A program made the translations under genes and the position numbers. This document shows positions 35,495 through 46,899 of a stretch of DNA of 52,767 nucleotides, piece after piece. Origin of the DNA: Phoronis australis (lineage: Eukaryota; Phoronida; Phoronidae). The stretch lies in the NCBI GenBank assembly GCA_002633005.1, contig NMRA01000417.1:22271-75037 (forward strand), given 5' to 3'. The notes beneath the pieces are model-generated. The model saw only the letters and a program-made list of their open reading frames with translations, did no database searches and was not told the origin of the DNA. How positions within the stretch are numbered: position 1 is the first letter of the stretch; every line of letters begins with the position of its first letter.

Positions 35495-36092
35495 TTATTT
35501 TATATTTTGACTGTCACATTAACTCATTAGTCTCGAATTAGTATTCTATTTAATGCATAAATACAGGTTTTCCTGATAACTAATAGCTGTCAAATACAAA
35601 ATGGTTATCACTCTCATTCCCATCTATATTGCTTACCATAAGGGAAGTGAAGATTTTAGGGTGTTGTTTTATATCTTTAATCAAATGTATTGAAAAGTTA
35701 AAATCCTACAGTATATTGCTAGCAAAATTAGGCCTACCTATGATGATTTCGTGCAAAAGGTCAATCGGTGCATTTTAATTAAAAAATATTGAATTAGTAG
35801 CAAAAGACCAATATACCATAAATACTGCAAAAGTTTGAATCATTCTGAATTGATATCTTAGTCACAATCACGTACGTCCGTCACATTAAGTCAACTAATA
35901 TCGAGCTCTCTGACAAAAATTTATTAGAAGATATCAAAAAAATTAGTGTGTTGTACTTTGCAAACATTCCACTAAATCGTATAAAACAAAAAATTGTAAC
36001 TTAATGCAACTTACAGAAAATTAGCGTTAGAAATTAAAAAAAATTCAAATTCTCTGCTTACGTCTGTCACACCCCTTTAAAGGCAATTTTGC
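35495..36092. other. Unassigned AT-rich sequence
   Basis: No feature is recognised. Confidence 0.4.
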
Positions 36093-36093
36093 A

Positions 36094-36843
36094 TAGGCGG
36101 ATTTTGGGGGGGGGGGTCCAGGGGGCCTGGCCCCCCCTTGGCTGCCACAAAAAAATAAAACTGTAAGAGCGTAGGGAAATGTTGAGTTTATTAATTAACC
36201 CCGGTAATTAACATTATACGGCAGAAACAGGATTGAAATGTGTGTAGTTTTAATGTGTTTGGAGGGGGGGGAGGCTCAGATCCAATTTAAAGTGTCAAAT
36301 TCGGAACAAGGCTCAATCGTAACGGAACTATGGCTAAGTATAGGCTCCCCGCGATATCCCAGGCGACCGGCAGTGGCGCTGCGCACTACAACTCCGTTTC
36401 CGTCGTCTGCTTCACTGTGCAATGAAGGAAATTACTTCATTGTTTAAAGAAAATGGTATCTAAGTGACAATGAAAAAACAGAAGCTGCTGTGGACCATAA
36501 ACAAGTAGGTCTGTCAGTATCTATTTACGAGTGAAATTCGTGGTGGTATAGTGGTAAAGCATGCGTGCTCTAAACGCCAGGTCGTAAGTTCGAGTCTGTG
36601 GTAATTGCTGTTTTTCAAGTTTGACACGTTCTCCGTGTTTTTTTATTTCTTTGCCTTTTTTTCTTGGATAATACTTCAGGAATCAAGGATAATGCTTGAT
36701 TTTTAGAGGAAAAAACAGAAAAATTTTCCTGGGCGGGAGAGGGGTTTACCTCCCCCCATTCAGTGCATCTATAATCGTGCTTTGTGCAAAGGTTTACAGT
36801 CAAAATGTTGGGCTCTCCCTTGTGATATCCTAGATCCGCCACT
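36094..36843. mobile_element. Probable GGCGGATC-ended MITE carrying a pol III-type promoter
   Basis: The left edge ATAGGCGGATTTTGGGGGG and right edge GATCCGCCACTG are inverted relative to each other (GGCGGAT core). The left side is G-rich and then C-rich (GGGGGCCTGGCCCCCCC). A target duplication is not clear. The right part is repeated at about 39010 in the second copy of the local duplication; the left G-rich part is not. Confidence 0.45.
36537..36604 (+). ncRNA. tRNA-like sequence with pol III A and B boxes (tRNA relic or SINE head)
   Basis: A-box TGGTATAGTGG at 36544-36554 and B-box AGTTCGAGTCT at 36587-36597 are 43 bases apart, the spacing inside a tRNA gene. A 4-bp anticodon stem GCGT/ACGC encloses a 7-base loop GCTCTAA, which would read TCT (Arg), but position 33 is C instead of T. 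Acceptor and T stems do not pair well, so this is not a working tRNA gene. Confidence 0.55.
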
Positions 36844-37670
36844 GTTTTCTCAGTCAGATTAAAAGATAGGGAAAAGTTAATACATGCTTTGAAAGCTATC
36901 TGTAAGACCCATCAATTGATGTATTAATTATTTTTCTAGGATGAACATTTTTTTCACAATTGATCAAAATGTCCGTTCGTCACAAATCTAATTGCCCACA
37001 TATACATATAATTCAATAACTAGGCCTCTGGCCCTTGTTACAATCAAATTGTTAAATACAGTACAGGTGATTGTCAAACACTAACAGTAACACAAGCTCT
37101 TCTTCGATTGAATGCGAAAAGAACATATTACATGTTGACCACATGACGGTGACATCCCGTTGCTCCCAACTTGTTGATTCTATAGCCCAACAAGAAGTTG
37201 GGAAGTTTACCCCCATAAGCAATATCTTACAGGACTGATTTAAACTCCATTCTGGCATTTATGGTTGGAGGGCCTGCGCTTTTTTGTTCGATAATTGCTC
37301 TAGTCTCCGCTTAGATCGCATCGCCTGACTGGCTGGGCTGATAAAAATGAGAGTTAAGTTATGACATATTTGAGCTTAAACCAATAGCATTTCTGAATTC
37401 TTCGTCAGATGCTAATCATGTTCTGTTTTTGAATCACCAAAAATCACTCAACTACAAGAGAAGTTAAGACAATCTATTCTGTCCAAACTGATTACCAACG
37501 CACTGGGTTTGACCGTGTTCATACGCATTCGCATTCGGTAATAGCGTGCAATCACCATACGTTTCCTTTGAAAGCTGGGAGATAATTGGACTGCTTGTTT
37601 TCATACGGGACAAAAGACTGAGCTGGGCAGTTAACAAAAGAGCCAGATGTTATCGCACGTTCAGCACCCC

Positions 37671-37895
37671 TCACGTCTGGAAAAGTTGCTGAATGACAGA
37701 ACGCTGTAATGATATAAGATCTTTTTCCTCCATAGTCGCATGTCTGTTGAATTTTGTAACACTGGGATTGTTGTAGCTCCATGTAGACAAATACTGTTTC
37801 CTGAGGTCATCGTAAAATGGACATTTGGTAACAAAATGATATTCTGACTCGATACGTGGCCTAACATAGAGAGGGCTAACTTGTGCGATGAAATC
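37671..37895 (-). pseudogene. Retroelement-like C-terminal fragment (copy A)
   Basis: A 74-codon open frame on the minus strand ends in a stop at 37671 and reads RIESEYHFVTKCPFYDDLRKQYL followed by NPSVTKFNRHATMEEKDLISL and IQQLF. The E(Y)HFxxxCP(F)Y..LR pattern is like segments found after the reverse transcriptase in several non-LTR elements. The upstream CxxC half is not visible and there is a stop just before the fragment. A longer 107-codon frame overlaps on the same strand but lacks any motif. The same fragment is open in copy B. Confidence 0.5.
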
Positions 37896-38400
37896 TCAAG
37901 TCCATTTTCACCATGATTAATGCAAACCCCATCGAAACTCAGGGATGCGAAATCGATATCAACATATTTAATAAACAGATACAATATTTAAGATCAAGAT
38001 TTCTTTTTTCACATGTTTTATACAAACTCTAAAAGCAAATTTAATCCATTCATTGATCAAAAGACTATTCTAGTATTAACAACAGGCATGTGCTGGTAGA
38101 CCACTGGTCAGACTGTGGCTAGTAAAAGAGGTCTGAAGCAGTACTGTGGCTATAATCATTAAGCACAAATGCAGCAGGTAAGGTTCAACTTTTTGTGATC
38201 AGTTGGGTAGTAACCCTCCAAGTATTACTGAAGACCACCACCTGACCTGTCTGGATAGTAATATTTAATTTTGTTTACTCTTGACTGTTGGAAAGTGTTA
38301 GCAATGTTTACTAGGAGTAGATAACTCTGAAAATTAGCTTTCTGAACTGTAGAGTCCAAATCATGAAAGGGTGATTGCTGATGGAATGGGTCATCATATG

Positions 38401-38401
38401 N
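38401..38401. other. Single N at the duplication junction
   Basis: An isolated N lies exactly where copy A ends and copy B begins, pointing to an assembly join. Confidence 0.95.
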
Positions 38402-38713
38402 CCCGGTAATTAACATATACGGCGGAAACAGGATTGAAATGTGTGTAGTTTTAATGTGTTTGGAGGGGGGGCGGGGCTCAGATCCAATTTAAAGTGTCAA
38501 ATTCGGAACAAGGCTCAATCGTAACAGAACTATGGCTAAGTATAGGCTCCCCGCGATATCCCAGGCGACCGGCAGTGGCGCTGCGCACTACAACTCCGTT
38601 TCTGTCGTCTGCTTCACTGTTTAAAGAAAATGGTATCTGAGTGACAATGAAAAAACAGAAGCTGCTGTGGACCATAAACAAGTAGGTCTATCAGTATCTA
38701 TTTACGAGTGAAA

Positions 38714-38781
38714 TTCATGGTAGTGTAGTGGTAAAGCATGCGTGCTCTAAACGCCAGGTCGTAAGTTCGAGTCTGTGGTAA
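38714..38781 (+). ncRNA. tRNA-like sequence with pol III A and B boxes (copy B)
   Basis: A-box TAGTGTAGTGG at 38721-38731 and B-box AGTTCGAGTCT at 38764-38774, with the same spacing and poor stems as in copy A. Confidence 0.55.
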
Positions 38782-39845
38782 TTGCAGTTTTTCAAGTTTG
38801 ACACGTTCTCCGTGTTTTTTATTTCTTTGCCTTTTTTCTTGGATAATACTTCAGGAATCAAGGAAAATGCTTGATTTTTAGAGGAAAAAACAGAAAATTT
38901 TTCCTGGGCGGGAGAGGGGTTTACCTCCCCCCATTCAGTGCTATGCGCATCTATAATCGTGCTTTGTGCAAAGGTTTACAGACAAAATGTTGGGCTCCCC
39001 CTTGTGATATCCTCAATCCGCCACTGTTTTCTCAGTCAGATTAAAAGATAGGGAAAAGTTAATACATGCTTTGAAAGCTATCTGTAAGACCCATCAATTG
39101 ATGTATTAATTATTTTTCTAGGATGAACATTTTTTCACAATTGATCAAAATGTCCGTTCGTCACAAATCTAATTTCCCACATATACATATAATTCAATAA
39201 CTAGGCCTCTGGCCCTTGTTACAATCAAATTATCAAATACAGTACAGGTAATTGTCAAACACTAACAGTAACACGAACTCTTCTTCGATTGAATGCGAAA
39301 AGAACATATTACATGTTGACCACATGATGGTGACATCCCGTTGCTCCCAACTTGTTGATTCTGTAGCCCAACGAGAAGTTGGGAAGTTTACCCCCATAAG
39401 CAATATCTTACAGGACTGATTTAAACTCCATTCTGGCATTTATGGTTGGAGGGCCTCCGCTCTTTTGTTCGATAATTGCTCTAATCTTCGCTTAGATCGT
39501 ATCGCCTGACTGGCTGGGCTGATAAAAATTAGAGTTAAGCTATGACATATTTGAGCTTAAACCAATAGCATTTCTGAATTCTTCGTCAGATGCTAATCAT
39601 GTTCCGTTTTTGAATCACCAAAAATCGCCCAACTACAAGAGAAGTTAAGACAATCTATTCTGTCCAAACTGATTACCAATGCACTGGGTTTGACCGTGTT
39701 CATACGCATTCGGTAATAGCGTGCAATCACCATACGTTTCCTTTGAAGGCTGGGAGATAATTGGACTGCTTGTTTTCATACGGGACAAAAGACTGAGCTG
39801 GGCAGTTAACAAAAGAGCCAGATGTTATTGCACGTTCAGCACCCC

Positions 39846-40070
39846 TCACGTCTGGAAAAGTTGCTGAACGACGGAACGCTGTAATGATATAAGATCTTTT
39901 TCCTCCTTAGTCGCATGTCTGTTGAATTTTGTAAGACTGGGATTGTTGTAGCTCCATGTAGACAAATACTGTTTCCTGAGGTCATCGTAAAATGGACATT
40001 CGGTAACAAAATGATATTCTGACTCGATACGTGGCCTAACATAGAGAGGGCTAACTTGTGCAATGAAATC
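39846..40070 (-). pseudogene. Retroelement-like C-terminal fragment (copy B)
   Basis: Counterpart of 37671-37895: same 74-codon frame with the RIESEYHF...CPFYDDLR core and a few amino-acid changes in the distal part, with no stops gained. Identification is by the E-x-HFxxxC pattern only. Confidence 0.5.
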
Positions 40071-40578
40071 TCAAGTCCATTTTCACCATGATTAATGCAA
40101 ACCCCATCGAAACTCAGGGATGCGAAATCGATATCAACATATTTAATAAACAGATACAATATCTAAGATCAAGATTTCTTTTTTCACATGTTTTATACAA
40201 ACTCTAAAAGCAAATTTAATCCATTCATTGATCAAAAGACTATTCTAGTATTAACAACAGGCATGTGCTGGTAGAGCACTGGTCAGACTGTGGCTAGTAA
40301 AAGAGGTCTGAAGCAGTACTGTGGCTATAATCATTAAGCACAAATGCAGCAGGTAAGGTTCAACTTTTTGTGATCAGTTGGTTAGTAACCCTCCAAGTAT
40401 TACTGAAGACCACCACCTGACCTGTCTGAATAGTAATATTTAATTTTGTTTACTCTTGACTGTTGGAAAGTGTTAGCAATGTTTACTAGGAGTAGATAAC
40501 GACTCTGAAAATTAGCTTTCTGAACTGTAGAGTCCAAATCATGAAAGGGTGATTGCTGATGGAATGGGTCATCATATG

Positions 40579-41238
40579 CCAGATGTTTCAAACTTGTTCT
40601 TGATTGATGGCGAGTCTGCACTAGAAAATTCGGGTATCTGGTCTTTCTAATGAATGTGATGAGTTTATTGGATATCAATATTTTTGTGGTGGTAACGTCA
40701 ACGTATGTTATTCATAAGAGCGATAGTTGGAAAATTAAGTATAATTAAATGTATTTATCAGTACTTCTTTTTTATCCGATTCCGGTTTAAGTGCAGAAAG
40801 GTGAAATATTTTTATCAGAAAAACTGTCCCACGCCGCAAGAATAAATCTTTTAAGTACATACAGCAGGTACACTTACGGTAAGTGAACTGTAGACATTTG
40901 GAGGTTATGAACACCCATGTCATAATGTTCATGCATATTCATGATTTGTTGTGTTCTCCACAACAAAAAATTAAAACTCGATGGCAATTACAAAATTCAT
41001 GTTCGTGTTCAATAGTCCGTGTTCACACTGTGGGAAGTTTGTGTGTTCAGTCTTGGAGCATGTGCGCTGAACAGGTATGAACAGTTCAAAATGTTCTAAT
41101 TAGCTTAAGAAATGATTCGGCTCAGTTACTCCATGCATTGGTTTTCAAACTGAACGCATGTAAGCCAAACTAACCAAGGGAATATTCAAATTCAACACAG
41201 CAATGAGTCTGAATAGGTTGTGTAGAACATTTATATGT
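40579..41238. other. Unassigned sequence upstream of the SLC39-like exon
   Basis: Nothing definite. It may belong to a 5' UTR intron of the downstream gene, because the first coding exon is preceded by an acceptor site rather than a promoter. Confidence 0.35.
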
Positions 41239-41480
41239 ACGGTAGACATTTGAGTGAGTTAAATTTATTTCTCAGAACTTCTGGTATGTGTAGGTTGTGA
41301 ATATCCATAATGTGCTGGGATCTTCATCGTGAGTACAACAGAATTTGAACAGGTAAAATTTATTGCTTAGAACTGTGGGCCTGGAGGTTAATTTCCTGGG
41401 ATATTCATGGCACCAACAGTAGACACTTGAGTGAGTGAAGTTTATTGTTTAGATCTATGTGGAGCTTGTGAATATCTATT
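41239..41480. repeat. Degenerate tandem repeat, about 70-100 bp unit, three copies
   Basis: TAGACATTTGAGTGAGTTAA...TTTATTTCTCAGAACT, GGTAAAATTTATTGCTTAGAACT and TAGACACTTGAGTGAGTGAA...TTTATTGTTTAGATCT follow each other, each with a TTCATGG/ATATCCAT-like word. Divergence is high. Confidence 0.5.
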
Positions 41481-41812
41481 ATGTAAAAGGTACAAATAAC
41501 ATTAACACACAAAGCTCTCCAAGAGGGTTTTTGGAGATTTCCACCTGTACTGCTGATCACTAAAGTGGACTTTGCCTCTGTTGACTTCTCTTACATGTTA
41601 CGATTGGGACAGTGGTCTATGTTCTGTACTAGGTACTGAACTTATGGGGGAAAGGTGGCTTGCTAAGTGTGTGACATTTTTGTCAATTGAGTCTGTACAG
41701 ATATTTGATTGTCTGGAACTGCATTATGTACTTTAAATGTTACAAATGACTGATAGCAATATTTGGACAATTTATTCAGATTGTGTAAAATATTGATTGC
41801 TTTGTTTTGCAG

Positions 41813-42108
41813 ATCTCTCAGGCGCTCTGTGGACTTTCACCATGAGGTATATCTGTGTTGCCATTTTGTTAGTCTTTACCACCACCTGTTGTCAATCTGA
41901 TTTGATACGCCAGTTTTACACTGATGAACTGCTACATCTGTTTGGTAACAACAAGAGTTTAAATGTTGACCAGTTGGAGGCACTGCTGCATGCTGTTAAG
42001 GCGACACTGAAGCAACAGTACGAAAAGCAAAGCCAGACCTCCACCAATGGACATGACATATGTAGCAAGGCGTCGTGGGTAGACAAGGTGCACTGCAGGA
42101 GAACTAAG
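41813..42108 (+). CDS. SLC39 (ZIP, LIV-1-type) metal transporter, first coding exon
   Basis: A strong acceptor (TTGCTTTGTTTTGCAG, ending at 41812) precedes the exon, so an upstream non-coding exon is likely. Translation starts at ATG 41842 and runs 89 codons to a donor AAG|GTATGT at 42108/42109, phase 0. The product begins with a signal peptide (MRYICVAILLVFTTTCCQS), then a helical stretch LLHLFGNNKSLNVDQLEALL, which closely resembles the ectodomain of SLC39A8/A14/A4/A12-type zinc importers, then two cysteines (DICSK and VHCRR). ZIP transporters bring zinc, manganese or iron into the cytosol; the LIV-1 ectodomain is extracellular and disulfide-bonded. The start is chosen because the upstream in-frame ATG (41797) lies before the splice acceptor. 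The exact paralogue cannot be decided. Confidence 0.7.
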
Positions 42109-42309
42109 GTATGTTTTCTTATACTCATTTCATGGAACGGTGTCAGGCTTGACATATCTCAATTCGCCAAATGTGACCTTGCAAAACTCCCAGGTTGGCA
42201 AATGGGAATTGACGTTGCCAAAACGACAAACGCCCCTTGCAGGGTCTTTGCGAAACTTAACAAGTGTTTTCCTAGGAAGGTGACAAAAAATGGTGACTAA
42301 TTTTAGATG

Positions 42310-42430
42310 GATCTGACTATCACTGTGCCTTTTGATGGCATTTTTTGTTTTAAGGTTACACCTGTATTTTTAGGGTTCCTTGGCGGATTTTCATGAAATT
42401 TTGTCAGATAGGCTTCTATTAAAGACCCTA
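42310..42430 (+). repeat. Single unit related to the 15.4-16.3 kb satellite
   Basis: TTTTAGATGGATCTGACTA, then a GCCTTTTGATGGCA word, a TTTTCATGAAATTTTGTCAG word and a final AAAGACCCTACATAACGA follow the order of the satellite subunit, with a degenerate CTCF-like core. Confidence 0.55.
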
Positions 42431-43051
42431 CATAACGACCAAATGACTTTTGAACATGTTAAATATCTGTATCATTGATCGAAACAAACATATCATCCCT
42501 CCCTTTACTCCTGGCATTAGCTAATTACGCCAATTACTATCGTACGACCCCATCATGAACCCCATTTAGCGCCGAAAAAAACTTTAGGTGGCGCTCGTTC
42601 TAATCGACGCAAATGACGTCATCGTTGATACCCAATACCTATCGAACAGTCCGTTGCCACAGGAAGCTTACCTTACGGTGTCTGGTGCATATTTCAAGTC
42701 ACAGATTTTCAAAATTACAACTGTTAGAGACAACCAAGCTCAAATACTATACGACACTTATCTCGACACTTCCACGTGCATATAATATCCTACAACTCAC
42801 TGTCCCTTGATAGTTTNTAATGTGTTGCTCGTTCTCAACGATGATGTCAATAGGCCAGTCTACTGTGATTCGTCGAGAGAATAAAAGGGGTTTCTGATGG
42901 GGGCACATAATATGGGGGGCACAAAATGCGTAGTAATTAGTTAGTGGTTGTGTAGAATAAAACGGAACAAAGATATGTTGCACAAAAGTACATGTATTTA
43001 ACATATCTAAAAGGCAGTTGGCTCATTTTCTAGGGACTTTAAGGAGAGAGC

Positions 43052-43572
43052 GATGTATTTCCATTTTCATGTTTACCTGTATTCTGCACCACCTAGTGGA
43101 CCTTTTTATTATGTATCTGTCAAACCGCTTTTACGATCAGTATGAAAATTGACTTCCTGATTCGAACAGCTGTTTTTTCTTTAACACCTTTGTTTAGAAT
43201 GTACAAATCGCAAAGTAATAATTACAGAAAACCATTTGATGCCAATTACACATTTTTAAGTTAAGGATATCACAAATTTTATTCACAAAAATTGACTGTT
43301 TTTACAATATTTCACATACCGGTATGTCTAGCAAAATACCCTATATTTGGTCTCGGGGAACTTCACATACGATGTATTTCCATTTTCATGTGGACCACCT
43401 AGTGGCACTTTTCATTATATATTTGTCAAACCGCTTCAAGGATCAATATGAAAATTGTCATCCTGACCCGAACAGGTGTTTTTGTCTTCAACATCTTTAT
43501 TTAGTTTAGACCGCACAAATTGCTAAGTTATTGCTAGTACAGAAAACCATTTGTTGCCAATTACACATTTTT
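43052..43572. repeat. 319-bp direct duplication carrying CCACCTAGTGG
   Basis: GATGTATTTCCATTTTCATG begins at 43052 and again at 43371. Each copy contains CACCTAGTGG (43089 and 43396), a TTTGTCAAACCGCTT word and AGAAAACCATTTG...GCCAATTACACATTTTT. The second copy lies inside the TTAA element that starts at 43261, so the duplication included that element's left end. Confidence 0.8.
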
Positions 43573-43668
43573 TACAATATTTCTCATATGTCTAGTAAAA
43601 TACCTTTATCTTCAGTAACTTGAAATATGAAATATGTACCGTGTAGCGAGAAAACAAGATTTAGCTGA

Positions 43669-43848
43669 CAGGGATCGATTTGGCAACCTGCAGGTCACCA
43701 AGGCAACCTCAGATTGTCTTTGGTGACCTGGTAAAAACCTCAAGTCAACGATATCTACGCCGGATTGACTACCCTGAGATTTTCAATTTTGGGGATTTTT
43801 GCCAGGTCGTCAAATGCGACTTGGCATTAAGCTAAAGGTTGAGCACTG
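43669..43848. mobile_element. Short CAGGG-type insertion (180 bp) in TTAA copy 4
   Basis: CAGGGATCGATTTGGCAACC...GGTTGAGCACTG interrupts the family sequence GATTTAGC/AGAACC. The flanks TAGCTGA and TAGCAGA look like a 7-base target duplication with one change. It contains AGGTCACC, GGTGACCTGG and CCAGGTCGTCAAATGCGAC words like the ends of the 17190-19379 element. Confidence 0.6.
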
Positions 43849-44260
43849 TAGCAGAACCATCTTGCTGGTCTTCAACGGTGTGGAAATTTGTTTACTTCAT
43901 ATCCAAGGTCAAAGGTTACATGAGCTTCACTCAAATCGAATCTCCCACTTGGGTTGTACACTTCCCACACATCACAGTCCTTTCTTTCAAAAAGTCGCCA
44001 TAGTTGATGAGGTGTACATAGCATGGAAAGATCCTGTGGATAACAAAGGCATAACGTATGTTTGATCATGAGTGAGTTGAACGTCTGCATGTACATAACA
44101 CTGTTCATAACGTTACGATGAATGAACTGAGTCATTGTATGGAGAGGGCTGGCCTACCACGAACACAGCAAGTTGTGGAAAAAGATATCCTCACCCAAAT
44201 TCATTCACTTCACTGGTAATATGACGTTTTACTGTTTCGATCTCGTGCTCACGGCGCACT

Positions 44261-45628
44261 TTAAGGTTATCTCCAACCTTATTCACAAAAAGGCCATTTT
44301 ACAATATCTCACATGTGTCTAGTAAAATACCTTATCTTTATTCTCGGGGAACAACAAATACAAAACATATACTGCGTAATGAGAAAAAAAGATTTAACAG
44401 AACCACCTCGGAACCGCACAGTCGCGTGGATATTAATGTTTACTACTTATCCGAGGTGAAAGGTTAAAGGGATTTCAATCAAGTACAGTATAGCTTCGTA
44501 TACCCTCGGTCCTTTCATTCACAAAATCGCCGTAAAATTGAGTAAACGAGGTGTACTTATTGTAGAATGGTGCCAGGGAAAACAAAGACAAAATATAGCT
44601 TTGATCCCAAGGGAGTTGTGCGTCTACATGCATACGACTGTTGGAGTTGAGAACGAATGCTATTGTCGTCTCAGGCCTCTGTGGTCATGAACACAGCTAA
44701 TTGTGAAAAGAGATAAATCCTCACCCTAATTCCTTCCTTCAATTAATAAATTGACATTTCAATGTTTTGGTCTCATGCTAGCGACATGCTTTAACCACCG
44801 ATTCAATCTTTGTTATCCATTTCTTACTTGGTTTCGTATCAGTCTCCCAGCACGTGACGTGTACAGGCTATGTGTTTAACAATGAACTATTTACATATAA
44901 AAGTAGGTCCAATGCTCGCAAACAACAGTACTTAGCTGGGATCGGTACGTTTTAATACTAATTAAGTTCATTATGCACTGCAGAATCAGTTGACAAAGCA
45001 AGTGAATGTTGAAATAGCGAACATATTTATGGCTTGTATAGGTTATGTGTACTGAAAACAAGCTTTTACTGAATAATTAAGTGAAGACTTTGAGATTTTC
45101 ACTTGTCCCAGTTTAATCCGCTTTTTCTCGGCTTCGGCAAATCAATTTCATTAACTTAAGAACACGAGTTTTCGAAAACGGCTCAAGAACGCTTTTAGGA
45201 TTTTCGATGTAAAGGCCTATTTTTTGCGTAATGTTACAAAGACGAATACGACTTCCATTTTTTACAAAGATACCTTACGTTTTGCGAGTTGATTTGTCAT
45301 AGAAACCAAACAAAAAGGCTAATCGAAAATTCCTAACAGCGTTTTTGAGGTAATTGGTGAAGTTTTCATTTAAAAAAAAGTTTCATTAAAATCGACCAAA
45401 GGGTTATTTTGGTATGAAATGTACTTTTTTTAAAAATAAAATTTTGACTGCAAAAAGGTTTTTACGTAAAAATAATAATGTTACATTATTACAAAAAGCA
45501 TTTTCATATTCCCTAATCTTTTTCCTTTCACAAAATATATACTTCTACTTGTTGATAAAGCTTAGTTTTTTGATATACGAGTTAGAATAGAGCCTGAATC
45601 CACTCAATAAGGTTGGAGATAACCTTAA
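44261..45628. mobile_element. TTAA-flanked non-autonomous transposon, copy 3 (inner, 1.37 kb)
   Basis: It starts TTAAGGTTATCTCCAACC and ends GGTTGGAGATAACCTTAA. Its flanks (GCGCACT left, CCACCGAT right) join to form the family's own internal sequence, so this copy jumped into an older relative at an internal TTAA. No coding frame. Confidence 0.88.
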
Positions 45629-46412
45629 CCACCGATACTGTATTTTTATTCTATATTTCTCACTTGGTTTCTTTCAGTCTCCCCGGCCTCGTGCTTCGGC
45701 ATGTGTTGTGTGCTAGTACTGTCGACCTATTTTAATTGGTCAACGGGTAAACTCCTCCCCTAACCAAGTTAATTAAACACTGCCAGTTCATTACGAGTAA
45801 ATGTTTAAATATTTTACAAGGTAATAGCGTTAATAGGTTATATTGAGCAAAAATGTTTTGACCTAATAATTAGTTGGAAACTTTCCAATTTTCACGATTT
45901 GTAATGTTGCCACGTTGACGGGTTTTTCTCGGATTCGGAAAATGGACTTGATTTTTAGTTCTTGGAATTGGCTGAGTGAATTTCACCGAAACTTTTCAAT
46001 TTTAATATTTATTCACCAGTCTTAAGATTGCTGTTACGAATTTCCTTGTAAACACCTAGTTTTTGCGTACCATAAGGTTGGCAAATATGGCTGCTATGTA
46101 TTACAAAAATACTTCACATTTTGCGAGTTGATTTGGCATAGAAGCAAGTTAAACCAAAGGAGTAATCGAAAATTCCTAACAGCGTTTTTTGAGGTAAATT
46201 GTGAAGTTTTCATTTAAGAGGGGTTACATTAAAATCCGCTAAGGGGAAATTTTGCTATGAAATGTACCTTTCTTAAACACTGGTAACGTATTAATAATAA
46301 CGGCACATAAATAAAAATCATATTGCTATATAATCTCTGATCTTTTGTCTTTCAGAAAATATATACTTTTATTGGTTGACATAGCCTGTTTTTTGACAGC
46401 TAGGGGTAAAAT

Positions 46413-46899
46413 GTTCAACACACCGCATATGTTTACTTATTCATTTTGTACTACTCTCAGCAAATCAATCGTGATGACTCCTTTGAATTACAACAATTCT
46501 GGAAGCTCAGTGGCCTTTCTAAATTTAAAAAGTTAGTTCCTAGAGACACTTAAGATGTGATGTATATAATATGATAAAGTTCATTGTAAAGCGTAAACAT
46601 TTGACCTGTTATGTCAATGTAATTGAGATTTCACCATATCCAAACTTGGTTGAAACTTAGAATTATGTCATTCAGTTGTGTAAAAAACAATAAAACTGAA
46701 TTATAGGGCAGATCAAGACATGCACTGGGGACTTTTTTCTCTTCTTGTTTGTCTTGATATGATGTAGAAAATGTTAAAGTTATATAGGAGCCCAGTGACT
46801 AACTTTGGGGTTGCCAAACAAAATATGAGGTGATATTTGTGATCTGCAGCTCGCCAAATGGAGCGCTGTAATATGCAGCAGCAGTCATCTCTTTTTAAT
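46413..46899. other. Unassigned intronic sequence
   Basis: No feature is recognised. Confidence 0.4.

Larger units (their letters stand above)
36200..38400. repeat. Direct duplication, copy A (about 2.2 kb)
   Basis: From CCCGGTAATTAACAT to GGGTCATCATATG this is nearly identical to 38402-40578, differing by scattered substitutions and small indels (for example about 24 bases near 36419-36445 missing from copy B, and an extra CGCATT in copy A near 37525). The junction is a single N at 38401. The pattern fits two haplotypes placed in tandem at least as well as a real duplication. Confidence 0.92.
38402..40578. repeat. Direct duplication, copy B (about 2.2 kb)
   Basis: This is the second copy of the 36200-38400 segment and continues without a break into unique sequence after CATCATATG at 40578. 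Copy A has unique sequence on its left instead, so together they behave like overlapping alleles of one locus. Confidence 0.92.
43261..46412. mobile_element. TTAA-type transposon, copy 4 (outer, degenerate), hosting copy 3
   Basis: The left end TTAAGGATATCACAAATTTTATTCAC matches the family start with changes. Landmarks follow in order up to GCGCACTTTAA at 44264; then copy 3 is inserted, and the outer element resumes with CCACCGATACTG at 45629, continuing through CGAGTTGATTTGGCATAGAA to about 46412. The expected right terminal repeat has decayed or been lost. The outer copy is more diverged than the inner one, as expected for an older insertion. Confidence 0.78.
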
